DNA from: Gnetum montanum
Lineage: Eukaryota > Streptophyta > Gnetopsida > Gnetales > Gnetaceae
DNA length: 64,000 nt
NCBI GenBank assembly: GCA_015680685.1
Contig: MNCI01020719.1
Span: forward strand, 129,758-193,757
Reading direction: 5' to 3'
In this document: positions 1-11,090 of the stretch, piece by piece
Position numbering within the stretch: position 1 is the first letter of the stretch
Layout of the letters: each line of letters starts with the position of its first letter
The notes under the pieces: model-generated
Seen by the model: only the letters and a program-made list of their open reading frames with translations
The model's database searches: none
What the model was told of the DNA's origin: nothing
Program-made: the position numbers and the translations under genes

Positions 1-266
1 GGGATATGCTAATTCACATTAGCCATGAAATACACAATGGGCTGTACACCACCTTGTTCTTGGGATTCCACTCCATTCTCTTCTCTCCATCCTTCTCCCC
101 ATTGTTCACCTCATTGCCAGTTGTATCAGTAGTCCATATTTTGGGTGATGCATCATTTTCTTTTTGGTAAATTCTTGTGGTTAAGACTTTAACTCTTGTT
201 TCCAAATGATATTCCTAGAGCCTACGGACTCTTTGAATGTGGGTTTGTTAGGGCATTAAGGGCATG
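1..266 (+). repeat. Copy 1 of a tandemly duplicated spacer segment (copy 2 at 1310-1575)
   Basis: Bases 1-266 align to 1310-1575 with a constant offset of 1309 bases and only scattered substitutions. Shared landmarks are the ATGCTAA...CATGAAATACACAA start and the CCTACGGACTCTTTGAATG stretch. Homology stops at about 267: copy 1 runs straight into a gag-PR end while copy 2 continues into the rest of the spacer. This is the signature of a direct tandem duplication with its junction near 262-266. Confidence 0.85.
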
Positions 267-464
267 GAACTAACTGGGGGAACAACGGGCAACCACAACG
301 AAAGCATAGATACATTGGAATATGAGTGTCGCCAACTTCCAACCCTTAACCTGAAAACATCAATTGGGAGAAGTTGGACACTTTTAAGAAATTCAAACAA
401 ATTCTCATTATTTTGGATCTCTCCCTTTCAATTTAGTCATGGGGGAGATGGCCACCTATGCTAA
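264..464 (+). pseudogene. C-terminal remnant of the Gag-PR reading frame of element E
   Basis: This + strand frame has no in-frame stop before its end. It encodes about 66 residues ending in SHGGDGHLC. It matches, residue by residue in many places, the end of the D frame (62626-62946 on the other strand): TLE-E-RQLP-LNL, RSW-LLR-SN, FSLF-ISP. The upstream part, where protease would be, is absent because the tandem-duplication junction lies at about 262. The last codons overlap a CATGGGGGAGATGG polypurine-like tract. It is not an independent gene; the apparent ATG at 264 is internal to the ancestral frame. Confidence 0.7.
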
Positions 465-1968
465 TCAATTGAGGCCCTTAGTTTCTTTTTTAGTTTTTTT
501 TTACACATTTTTGTTTTACAATTTCTTTAACTCTTCTTGTTTTTGTTTTATAACATCGTTCATAATTTTCCATTTATTTGTGTGTTTGTCTATTTTGTTT
601 GGTTTTGTTAATTTTTTCACTTAATAAGTGCTCCATGGATGGTAGTATGAACTATTTTCTACTGGTTGCTAATGTTTGGTTTTTACCTTTAAGTTACGAT
701 GTTGATACTAAGGTATGGTTTTTTTGATATGACAGGCAATGAGTCCACTTCATCCATACATCCACAAATTTCTATGGTCTCTCTTGGCTTGGAACTATAT
801 AGTCCCTTTCTCAATAATAAGAACTATAACGAATTAGTGACTGGGAATTTTTCAAACTAAGGAAGGACTCAAGGATTGAAAAGGGTGTCACTTCAAGGAA
901 ACTTGATGCATTTGTGTTGGCCATTCTCTTTGGTGCTTGGATGTTTTCTTCTTAAGTTTTCCTTCCCATTCTGACATTGCTCCATTATCGTGAAGTTGAG
1001 TGAATAAAAATAACAAAGTCTTTGCATGGTGTGGTTCTCATGTATAAACACATAAAAAAACCCAGTGAGAATTCAAAGCATACCCCTTAGAAGAAATAAT
1101 CATTTAGGCCACAAGCACTGGTTATGGAACTAAATAAACATGTTCCCTCTAACTACGGCCCTTCTCGCTTCCCATTCTCTCCTCCTTCATTTCGTCAGAA
1201 TGGTGGTGGCTCTTTGGTAAAGGCATTCTTGTTACTTCAAGTGGATGGATTGGCCAAATGTATTAATGCAAAGTCACTGGATGTGGTTTGTTGAGGCCAT
1301 ATTTGGAATGGAATATGCTAAGTTACATTAACCATGAAATACACAAGGGGCTGTACACCACCTTGTTCTTGGGATTCCACTCCATTCTCTTCTCTCCATC
1401 CTTCTCTCCATTGTTCACCTCATTGCCAGTTGTATCAGTAGTCCATATTTTGGGTGATGCATCATTTGCTTTTTGGTAAATTCTTGTGCTTAAGACTTTA
1501 ACTCTTGTTTCCAAATGATATTCCTAGAGCCTACGGACTCTTTGAATGTGGGTTTGTCAGGGCATTAAAGGCATGAGCTTGCTTTGGGGAGGACCCACTA
1601 GCCTTCATATTTGGTGCACCAGTTAAATTCTTTTCCTTAAACATTTTTGCAATTAACTTTATTTATTCATTTCCATCTTGACATCCATTTCATCGACGTT
1701 ACAGTTGTCTCTTTTTCTCCATCTTTCTTGTTCTTTTTCTTTCTTCATTATATCGCTATCAGAGGCTCACTCTTAGTCATGGGGGTCCTGACCCAATTTT
1801 TTCGATTTTCTCCTAACCCCTACACCTTCGGTAGTCACCACTATTATATTTCCAGACCCGTATCAGCCATACCACAACTCAACCAATGGACCTTTCACCG
1901 AAGCAAGGTATCAACTACATTGTGATTCATTTACCCTTGCTAATATAAATACTGTGTTGTGTGAATAG
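465..1968 (+). other. Noncoding spacer of element E
   Basis: T-rich spacer between the gag-PR end and the 3' ORF vestige. It contains poly-T and pyrimidine tracts (480-620, 1715-1745), copy 2 of the duplicated segment (1310-1575), and a second CATGGGGG tract at 1779-1787. The same order is seen, inverted, in element D between 62620 and 61310. The ORFs here are short and not conserved. Confidence 0.6.
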
Positions 1969-2200
1969 ATGGTAATCATACAATGATGGATTGGATCTAG
2001 AGGGAACACTTGAAATGGATCGGTGTTGAAGTAGCTATGCAAGGAACAAGATGGATGGCACACTTACAGAGAGACAACGAAAGGCGCAATCTTGGTGTTG
2101 GCAGTAGCAGACTTATTTTCTCTTCTCCCTTCTCTCTTAGCTGCCAAATAAGGCTTGATGTCAAATGTATAAGGTGTTCAATCTTGTTGTTGTTGTAAAC
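1969..2200 (+). pseudogene. Vestige of the 3' ORF in element E
   Basis: The ATG at 1969 sits in a context (agATGG) matching the MAPK start of the large 3' ORFs in A, G and the composite. It continues with text homologous to 61307 downward in D. Stops follow quickly, and neither the central domain nor the coiled coils are present. I infer a 3' ORF reduced to its first part; function is unlikely. Confidence 0.45.
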
Positions 2201-2342
2201 ACTAGTTTTATCATGTTCTATAATGATGATCCGTTCACATGTCATTCCATTCACCATTAGTTCCATTCAAGTCAATAATCCCATACCTTTCCAATATCTT
2301 GTAAGGAACTCGAGGATGAGTTTTTATTTAGTCATGGGGATA

Positions 2343-3163
2343 TGATGGGACGCGATATCGCATCTTCCCTTGCGATATCGTGTACGTGATATCACAGCTC
2401 ACTGCCAAATCTATAAATAAGAGGTGACTCTCCCTTGTTTCTCAATCTAGATCTAGACCTTAGCCAAACTCTTGCAGTTTTTCCATTCTAGAGTTAGAGT
2501 AATTTCCATGTGCCCGTAGTAGGAGTCCCAAAGTGAATGGATCTTTATTCGAGCAAATATTGTACCTGAGCACAAGTTTGTGTACGAAAATAAAGAAGAA
2601 CTTTTGGATAAACCTTGCAATCCATGGATTAAGCTAAATAGGACTTTAATTATTGTTATTTATTGTTCATAATTTAAATGCTTTATTAGTTAATTAAATC
2701 TCTCTTAACCCTTCTCTCCTAGTTAAGTGCATTCAATACGACCGCTTCGAGCACATGCATTACGCTTGGTAATCCCAGTAACGAATAGCGTTTGGTAATC
2801 CCAGTAACGAATAGCGTTTGGTAATCCCAGAAGGTTGCATTGGTTCAGGGTGTGAACGGCAAGTGGGAATGGATACTGATGCTAGGCATTAGAACTTAGT
2901 TAGTTAAAGTTAGTTATTTAGCCTCTTCACCCTTTCCCTCCTTAGCATATGCGATAAAATATAAAAGACATAAAAATCACATACCTGGGACTTACTTAAC
3001 CATACAACTGTGAAAAATACAAGTAAGTCTGGGAAGAAAATGAACGATTAACCTTAAGTGTTCCATAAGGCGTGTAGGCACTTAGTTTGCGGAGTTCGAC
3101 TAGATCATGCGTCTAACACTTGTATTCGTATGGTTGAGTGTAGGGGTACCTTGCCACTCATCA
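2343..3163 (+). repeat. 3' LTR of element E (821 bp)
   Basis: It starts TGATGGGACG directly after a CATGGGGATA polypurine tract and ends CCACTCATCA, giving TG...CA termini. U3 carries GATATCGC palindromic motifs (2351-2395), then a TATA box TATAAATA at 2412-2419. An AATAAA signal at 2589-2594 is the likely polyadenylation site. U5 holds repeats of the TTGGTAATCCCAG motif. The end GTACCTTGCCACTCATCA is the lineage's standard U5 end. Confidence 0.92.
2762..2836 (+). repeat. 26-bp tandem repeat in the E LTR
   Basis: About 2.7 copies of a 26-bp unit containing GTTTGGTAATCCCAGTAACG. The core TTGGTAATCCCAG is the motif that appears as two to four separated copies in the LTRs of the other elements, so this is a local expansion of a conserved R-U5 motif. 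Confidence 0.8.
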
Positions 3164-4365
3164 ATTACTGTGTCAACCTTACTAGAGGACTACCTTCAAG
3201 CATGGGTAACATGTCTTTCTAGTGACATGGCAAGTTAACACTTATTTTAGAATACACTTCCATTTTCTTCATTAGAACTCAAGTAAATAATAAAACTTAA
3301 TAGTAGGATAAGACTCATAATAGTAGCTTTAGAGAATCCACACATCACCTTGATTTCATATCCATTTCATTCCCACTTGGTTCTTCACTTTTCCATCTAG
3401 GCATAATGATCATTGGTTTATTTTAGTTTTATTGTAAGAAGAATGTCATTATGTCTATGGTAAGAACTTCTTATTATTAGAAATGAATGAGATGGATGGT
3501 ATGGTCTCATTGTATATACAATCAATCCTCTATTGATTTGATAACATAGGGTGAAATTCTCATTGTTTCAAATACATCTTGTTTATTCCTTTACACTTTA
3601 TGAGATAAATCAACAAAAATATATACATGAGAAATGGTGAAATTATACAATAATGAAAAATAGATAAGAATAGAAAAATGTATAAAGAATTTGAAAGATA
3701 TTAAAAAATGAAAAATGACAAGAAATGTGAAAAGTATGAATAGAAAAGATATTAAAGAATGTAAAATTGGTTAAAATTAGTGAAAGTATGATAAAAATTC
3801 TAAATCAAAAAATTATAGAACTAAAAATTAAAGTTCACTTATCAATTCCTGATTCAATATAGGGTACCTTCCCCATGAATTAACTAATGGACGAGTGTTA
3901 CAAAATTGGACCATAGATCCTGAGGATCATACAGTCTAGGTTTCTTATTCATCATGCTTAATGATTTATATTTTTATTTATTATTCCATGTGATATTGAT
4001 GATAATAAAGTTTTGATCATTTGGAAATACATATTCTGTTGGACACGATGGTCTTTTCATTTTAGAAAATTCAAATATATTTTCTTGTTTATTTCTAATT
4101 TCAGTTCTAAGTCTCCATGTTTACTATTTATTATTGATGTATAGTCATGGTTTATGACATCCTTTTGTAATTTTTCAATTTGGTTCATTTTCTTGGGGTA
4201 GGAGTTGAAAAGTGTGTTGGATGTTTCCATGCATGTTTTGGATAGTTTTATATTCTCATTTCTTAACGACTAGATGTCTTTTGGTTTAGTGACCATTTTT
4301 TCTTTATGCATACATACTTGCTTTTTAAATTTGTTATGGGTTGGCATAAGAATCATGTTGACATT
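3164..4365 (-). other. Spacer of element F
   Basis: AT-rich noncoding sequence. A stretch near 3190 (CTTCAAGCATGGGTAACATG) matches element C at 46488-46508. A decayed polypurine-like tract (TTCCCCATGAATTAAC, 3870) corresponds to C 47275. From 3600 to 3840 it is nearly pure A/T with many short AAAAT runs. Between this tract and the protease no pol text is found. Confidence 0.55.
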
Positions 4366-4800
4366 CTAAACTTTCAATTCATAACTATATCCTTCTTCAT
4401 TGTAAGTAATGCATGGAATTCTTTGCATATATATGGCTCCTTGCTCATCTTCCTTGGTAATTTCCAAGGATAAGTCTCTCTTGTCTAGCTTAGCATTAAT
4501 TTTGTTATGCCATGCTCTTCCCATAATAATAGAAAAATCCCTCTTATCATTTTTACATTGATCATAGGAAAATCTATTGGATACAACCACAAATTGAAAA
4601 TGATCATCACATATTCTATCTATCTTAAATGAATGATGACTAATTCATCTACATGCTCTAGTCTTATGATGTACTTCTGTAATGGTGGTAGGTTCTATGC
4701 CTTGTATGTTTCTTGAGATGTTAAGTTAACTTTAGAACCTAAATTTAGTAGAGTTTTGCATGATGAGTTTCTAGTAATTTGTAAATAAATCAAAGAACTT
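4366..4800 (-). pseudogene. Retroviral-type aspartic protease remnant of element F
   Basis: The - strand frame encodes FSIIMGRAWHNKINAK, matching the protease-domain segment F-(M/I)IMGRAWLS found in C (50442-50696) and D (63010-63285). Upstream in the sense direction, at 4765-4733, lies the active-site region, reading LLNLGSKVN where an intact family member has LLDSGS: the catalytic Asp is Asn here. With stops on both sides it is dead. The product would cleave the Gag-Pol polyprotein in the virus-like particle. Confidence 0.7.
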
Positions 4801-4929
4801 TCAAGATATATTCTTTCCTTAAGAAGATTTCCTACTTTGATCTAATTAGATACTATATTAGGTAGCATGACAGTTGTTAGGTTCTTGTCCACTAATGCCA
4901 GAAGCATAGTACTATCTTGACAACTTCAT

Positions 4930-6049
4930 TTAAAAGAAACAAAAGTAGATGAAGTTCTTGTCCTTTGAACCTTTTTTTGGACTTGCCTCAAAGAAAGGGA
5001 ATTTCCTAGATTTAGCTTTAGTGTTGCTAGTATAATCCTCTCTTTATATACTAACTACCCTTGTAGCCCTTTTTTGCTAAGGTTGTGTTGGTAGTTCCCT
5101 TTGCATGACCGATAGTGGTACTAACAGTAATGGATTAGGAGCTTGATATGAGGGACCTAGTGCTACTTGAGATGTGTAAGAATGAAAATCCATACATGAT
5201 ATTTGTGGGTTTTCTATATTTGGGTGGATAGTATTAAGAAGAAGCATGGATAGAAGTATTTTTGAAAGAAATAGGATATTGTACATAGTATTCATAGGAA
5301 TCTAGTTGCCTGTATGGATACTGCTACTTTGGTAGTGGCATTTCCCATGACTGTGGTTGTTACCATTGCTGTTGGTATTATTTCTACAGTTAAGGATAAG
5401 CCTTACTTGGATAGTATAGTTGCTGGTAGAACTATCTAAAATTACCTTGTAGATAAGGTAATTACCTAAGCATTTCTTTTTTAACAAATTTTGGATTAAG
5501 TACATATACCTTAAACTCTTGTAAGTGTACCATGATAGGACAAAATCTCTTAGGATGCTCATATTGGTATGCTTTGCAAATTGTGTCATCTTCTAATATT
5601 AAGTCTTCTATTTTCTCTATTGTAGCAACTTTTCCTTTGTTCTTGTAGTTGTCACATCCATTTTCATTTTTGTTATTTCTATATTTATTTCTATTGAAGT
5701 ATTATTTAGTTATTTCCTCTACTATCTTTAGTGTTGTAGCAAATTTTTCATCCATGAAATCCCATAATTTCTCTACCTTGGTTGCAATATCACTTACTAA
5801 TTTTTGAATAGGTAGAGTCTTCCGTTGGATTGCATCTAATTTTTCTTCTTCTTGTGTTTCACATAACCTTATATCTCTTTTTTTGATAGATGGGTTTTTG
5901 TTATATTCTTTTGCTAATTCCATTTTTCATAGCTCCCCTTCTTTCATCACTTGGTCTATTAATCTTTAGATTCGATAAGCTATCATTTTGGATCATTTTC
6001 CTTAGGCATATACTTCAAGGGTTTCTCTTATATTGGTCATTAGCCCATT
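4930..6049 (-). pseudogene. 3' part of the gag gene of element F
   Basis: The frame at 5923-5702 encodes LDAIQRKTLPIQKLVSDI...VEKLWDFMDEKF, homologous to C (51949-51758: RKTLPIQKSIFDISKKVDNLWDSLDENF). Next in the sense direction comes a decayed zinc knuckle (C-K-A-Y-QYEHPKRFC, about 5580-5545), then a proline/tyrosine-rich tail. Several stops and frameshifts break it. The gene is cut at 6049 by element A and resumes at 25743. Confidence 0.7.
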
Positions 6050-6826
6050 TGATGAGTGGCAAGGTATCCCTACACTCAACCATACGAATACGAGCATTTC
6101 ATGCACAATCCAGTCGAACTCTGCAAATGGGCTAGTTGTGGTATCAAGACAGTTATCCTTAGGTCGCAGTTCGTTGTCTTCCCATCTAGACTAGTGTTAA
6201 CTTTTTCACGTATGGTTTAGTCCAGAATGAGATGTATGATGTGTTCCTATACTAATGCTACTCCTGGGTGTAATGGAAAATAATATTAACTAAGCTAAGA
6301 GGGAGAGGGTGAGAGAGAATCTAAGCTAGCCTAAGTGTGATGAGCATCTATTCCTTGATCACCCATACACATCTTGGACTTTGTGCATGACTACCACTGG
6401 GATTACCAAGCACATATACTAGGTACGCTATTGGGTTACTAAGTAGTCACACTTAAATGCTCATAATCAAGTCGTACTCATTTCGCTTTTAACAAGAGTT
6501 TAGGGTGAAGAGATATTAACTACAAAAGTAGTAAATAAAAATTAAATAAATAATTAAACTAAGTGAATGATGCAATGATAAAGTAATCTCAATCTTTATT
6601 TCTGATCATGTGCATGTCCAAGTACGTCATACTCGAATAAGGATGTCGTACAATTACAATCACCACACTGCGGGCATGCACTAGGAGAGAAGGGTTAAGA
6701 GAAGAACTACTAAAACTAAAGATTTAAAATTAGAACTAAAAAAATCCTTATCAGATCTGTCTACCTCTTATTTATAGATGAGGACACAGGCTGCAATATT
6801 ACGGCCAAGAAAATGATAACTCATCG
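6050..6826 (-). repeat. 3' LTR of element A (777 bp)
   Basis: The U5 end TGATGAGTGGCAAGGTATCC lies at the left and the U3 end (ACTCATCG, the last base mutated from A) at the right. On the - strand a TATA box lies at 6776-6769 and an AATAAA near 6600, followed by GGGATTACC-type repeats (6400-6445). Compared with the A 5' LTR it differs mainly by scattered transitions. Only weak GATATCGC motifs remain in U3 (about 6790-6805). Confidence 0.9.
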
Positions 6827-6839
6827 TACCCCCACAACT
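6827..6839 (-). promoter_or_regulatory. Polypurine tract of element A
   Basis: On the - strand it reads AGTTGTGGGGGTA immediately before the 3' LTR. This is the expected site of plus-strand DNA priming. The consensus in sister elements is AGTCATGGGGGTA. Confidence 0.8.
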
Positions 6840-7017
6840 AAATGAAAACTCATCCTCGAGTTATAGTGAGAACAATCTCTGTTGATTACATAGTGGATAG
6901 GTATGGGATTATTGAATGGTGAGAATGGGTTCATGCCGTAGTGTGGAATCAAAAAAAAATTGAGACACAACACAAAGAATGCTAAAGAAAATCCTACAGC
7001 TACAAAATTAATGGAAC

Positions 7018-9807
7018 TCATGTAGTTCCTGGTGGCGGTGGCTCCTCCATGGGTGCTTTTGCCTTATCTTGTGCTCCAGGTCTTCGGACTTGATGGTGTT
7101 GAAGTATGGCCTAGAGTTTCTTTTCTTTGGTTCAAGGGTCTTGCGCTGTCCATGCTAATGTTTCGATGTTTGATGAAGTCGGCACTCCCCATGGGCAGGG
7201 TAGCTGTGGAAACATTTGATTTGCCTTGACATACCAAGCCGCAAACACCCGTCGTTCCTCCTCGTAGGCTCTGGCTTTGTCTCTGTATTCTTGGAAATAT
7301 GCAAACCATTGAGCTAAATCTGTTGTGGCACATTTTTTTCCCTAGTAGCTTACTTTAACCACCTCAAGTTCAGAATTTGCAATCTCTAGTTTTTGCAATA
7401 TCTTCTTGCATTTTGCAAATTTTGTTTCATATTTGCTATAGGTGGTGGCTACCTATTGCTCGAGCTCTGTTCTTGGGCACCCTACTGTTAACATGGCAAG
7501 GTTGGCATACAGCAGGTTTGCCAACTCCATGTATTCTATAAAGTCTTGGATCTGCAGGTCTCGATTCTTAACTTCTGCCTAGTGGGCAAATGCATATGTG
7601 TCCAATATGGCCCACTGGTCAATGTGTTGAGCATTGATAGCATTGATGTGGGCAATGGCCATATGGATCTCCTTTTCAATGATCTGTTTGTACATCCCCA
7701 CCTGATCCCAGAAGTGCTCCTTTAGCTTTTCATGTCTTTTAGCCTCATTTTGCCACGTGCTTATTTCGATAGCTGTCTTTTGCCAGATGGTACGTACCTC
7801 CTCCATTGAGAGGGTTCGATTCTCCTTGGCTAAACGTTTCATGTCTTGGTTGACTGAGATGAATTATTCTCACAACTGATGAAAATGTTCTTCAAGAACA
7901 TTCTTGTTCTTTTCCACGGTGGTCAACTAAAGGTTTTCGACAACAAGTTACTTTTTTTCCTCTTGTAAGGCCTTGAGTGCCTTTGTATGTGCATGACTTT
8001 GCACTTGTGCTGTAGAGGCATCCCAAACAACCTTATCTTTTTCTTCTGCCACCTTCTTATTCTCCGTTAGTAGTTTGGTTAGTTGCTCAGTTTTGAAATT
8101 GTCCGACTGGTCTACGGGAACAAATTGCAAAGGGTCCCATTGTGCTGCTTGTAGGGCCACGAGCCTTTCTTGCAATTTTTGCACCTCTACTTCAGTGTGC
8201 TCAACCCTCATCTCCGTCAAGATTAGCTTTCCTTTGGTGGAAATGAGGTCTGATTGAATTGTTGTAACATCCTGAGGGATGTCAAATAATGACATCATTA
8301 CTTGTCCTATATGTAGCAATCAATCAAGTACATCCTCATGTTCCGTAGAAGTCATTGAGGTTTCAGCCAAAGTTTGAGCATCCCGTGCTCTTGTGAGATC
8401 TACCAGTGGTATAACAAGTACATTGAATGATTCTTTAATGTGGTCTATGACCACTTTTGTGACTCCCACTGCATCTTGGTGTTGCATGACCACCACTGTG
8501 GCCCCTTCACTAGTTTCTAATTGCACTTGAAAAGATGTAGCGTTCTCCGAGATCTGTTGTGACGAAGTGCTTTCCCCTCCTCTTGTATGGATGGACACTT
8601 TACCCCTTGAACGATCCAAAGAAATCATGGGCTATATGGCATTGTCAATGACGTGGAAGAGATTTGCATCATCACGACTTCCCCAACTGACTGTCTCAGT
8701 GATGGTCTTGAGATGGCTCATTGATGATCTGTAATCTTGCAGTGACGGTGGTTGATCTTGGCCTATGCTAGGCCCTGCTTCTTGTTATTGGCTGGGTCCC
8801 ATACTTGGAAGTTGGATGGGTCCTGCAAGTTAAGTTGCAATTGGCCCTGCAGTATGTTATTTTTCTTGTTCTGGTCTTGGTGTCTCACTAGTAATTTTCC
8901 TTGCGGCTGGTCGTTTTAACAATTCAGCATATGAAGCATTTTGGGATTTTTGGAGGACATCATTAGTGTATCCTCTGATACTAGCACATTGACACAACTT
9001 CCTGATAAGGCAAAAAAAGGGCAACACCATCTTCCTTGTCTTCTGTTCTTCGAACCGCCTCAGGATCTCTGTAAAGTATAGATGATGTAGGTTAACATTA
9101 ACCTTTTCCATCAATACTACACATCCCCTTACCACATGCGTTGAAATCCTTTTTAAGCTCTTTTTGGGGAAGAGGTGATATGTCCCAATTTTGAAATAGA
9201 TCCTCTCTTCTGTTGTCAACTCTCCAAATGTCTTATCCTTGCCATATGCCCTTTCCAACCAAACTCATCATGCATCATGGTCTAAATAGGTAGATAACTG
9301 AGCAACTTTTGGCCTTGTATTCGAAAGGTTTAATACTTTTGAAATGACCTGCATAGAGAAATCAACTTTCACACCATAAATATTAACTATGGTGCCTTGT
9401 TCTCTGTTGTGCCAAAATTGGTATGTTTCCCCTAGGTACTAGGCACTGCTTTCAAAGAGGATAGGTCATAAGGGAGACCCTTTGAGGTGATCCCTAACAA
9501 CCTCAGGAGCAAACTCTACAAATGGTTCAAAATTTAATTCCACAATCACCACAGTGAATGTGGACCTTTCATGGATAGCCTGAACACAATCCTGGGACAA
9601 CGTGAGATGTTGTCCTTGTTTAGGTGCTACATCAACTCCTCCTTCTACCTGCCTTGACTGTACAATAGCAAGGTCTTCTTGGTGAATGCTAAATGATTGT
9701 TCCTCCTGCTCTGCATGTTGTTCGACAGGGACTTGTCCTTTGCCTCTCCTAGGTCGTTTGCTCCCACCTTGAGTAGGACCTTCCTGTTGTCAATGTTTCG
9801 GGGCCAT
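7018..9807 (-). pseudogene. 3' ORF of element A: conserved plant-transposon-like domain plus coiled coils
   Basis: About 930 codons from ATG (9807, MAPKHQQEGP) to TGA (7018-7020, after EEPPPPGTT). The N-terminus is basic and Gln/Gly-rich. The central domain has YLGETYQFWHNREQGT, then TTEERIYFKIGTYHLFPKK and VVLMEKVNVNLHHLYFTEILR. This recalls the 'putative plant transposon protein' (Transposase_32-type) domain, from memory and unsearched. From about residue 380 the sequence is rich in E/K/Q/L heptads and should form long coiled coils. The role is unknown; it occupies the position of the extra ORF in Athila-type elements. Several in-frame stops and frameshifts (near 8630-8860, 7870-7940 and 7000-7560) make this copy dead. 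Confidence 0.75.
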
Positions 9808-11085
9808 CTGCAATCACACAGGGCTAATCGTTAGTAAGGTTATTTCGAAAATTAAGTTATACCTTATTTCTTGCCTTAATAAATTTATTTTATCTCGGTG
9901 TGATGTTTCCTGAAAGATTATAATAGTGAGTCCTTTTTACTTAGGTGGTCTTTAATTCTAGTTTCCTGGTATAACTAAGGGAATGAAATTATTTTTGGCA
10001 CAATTATCCTTAATGTTATAACTAATTACCCTTGATAATGTCCTTCAAGTGATGATAAATTCCAAAAAAGTTATGCACTATTCGGCATGTGTCCCTCCCC
10101 CATGACTAAGCTGAACACTCTAGGTTCTAGTAGGTTTAGATAGTATGAGAATCGGAGTACCAGTGAGCGAGATATAGGTATAAAAGCAAGGGTCTCACAA
10201 TCGCAAGTCGTAGAGAAAAATTTGAAAAACTCCCCTGCGTGAATAGTTAAAAATGATGGTAAGGGATGCTGGGGGGGGAGGGGGGTCACGTATTTATAAG
10301 TTTTATGTGACGTGATATTGCATACGTGATATCGCATCAGCCATGATATCGTGTACATGATATCGTGGCCTATCGATGTTTAGGCCCAAGGGAAAATACC
10401 GAATTTTGAAGGTTTTTCTAAAATTAACAATGTAAATTAAGGACATATGGGCAAGTGTTAAAGGGTTCGAGGGTAATTTAGTTAGTTTTGAAGGCACGAA
10501 TAATGATATGTGGGTGGAATTGATCGCTAAAGGCTTCGGGTGGTAAAGGAGAGAAAAAGGCCAAGTGATGGTTCATAGGAACGTTGGAATTTAGAGGGAT
10601 AGTGATAAGGGAAAGAACATTGTTGAAAATGTGCTGAGGGTAATAAATGGTATGTGGAAGATGGGATATGAGTGAAAATTACAAAAATTATGCAAGTGGA
10701 TCCTCCCCAAAGTAGGTTCCAACCTCTAATGCCCTTGTGTAATCACACTTAAAAATGTTCATGGGCACTTGAAGAGTTAAATGTAAACCACACTAGTTCC
10801 ACAAAACACACACATGTAAGTATCACCAGGATGAGATAAGAATTCTACGCTATATGAGACATGAGTAAAAATTACATGGATAGCGAGATGAGACAGACTA
10901 TAGAAGGGATTGTAGAGATAGGGACATGAGGTAACTGACCTAGGCCACAGTGAATCTTGCGTGTAAAGCATGATTAATGTGTCATTAACCTATCATCCCA
11001 AGATCAGGACCAAGTCCATTCCTCTAATCAATGCCACTACATTGTTTCATCCCATGATGAGCGACTATGAGAGTACCACAACAAC
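9808..11085 (-). other. Spacer of element A with an internal U3-like promoter module
   Basis: No ORF is conserved. Reading the - strand there are, in order, a cluster of GATATCGC-type inverted motifs (10372-10310), a TATA box (10300-10291, CTTATAAATA), a long C-run (10287-10271), an ACTATTCACGCAGGGGAG stretch, and then a CATGGGGGAGGGAC polypurine-like tract (10103-10090), followed by the 3' ORF start 290 bases on. This repeats the layout of the LTR U3. The rest (10380-11085) is plain spacer, alignable to 16990-17690 and 35580-36260. Confidence 0.65.
10291..10372 (-). promoter_or_regulatory. Candidate internal promoter upstream of the A 3' ORF
   Basis: Four GATATC-centred motifs (for example GATATCGTGTACATGATATC) lie just upstream of a TATAAATA-like box on the - strand, as in the LTR U3. 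It is inferred to drive a subgenomic transcript for the 3' ORF. No transcript evidence can be had from sequence alone. Confidence 0.5.
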
Positions 11086-11090
11086 AAGGC

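Larger units (their letters stand above)
1..3163 (+). mobile_element. Element E: 3' part of a + strand Ty3/gypsy LTR retrotransposon
   Basis: The only + oriented element at the left edge; its 5' part lies outside the window. In order it holds a duplicated spacer segment, the C-terminal end of a gag-PR reading frame, a spacer of about 1.5 kb, a vestige of the 3' ORF, a polypurine tract and a complete 3' LTR. It is closest to element D at the right end: both share the SHGGDGHLC reading-frame end, the spacer and the short 3' ORF vestige. The sequence right of its LTR (from 3164) is the spacer of a - strand element of the same lineage (F), so E was inserted into F. The candidate right target duplication is ATTAC (3164-3168); the left copy is off-window. 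Confidence 0.85.

Noticed and set aside
8075-8257. + strand ORF opposite the A 3' ORF
   Set aside because: Shadow of the conserved coiled-coil coding strand; not kept in G or the composite.
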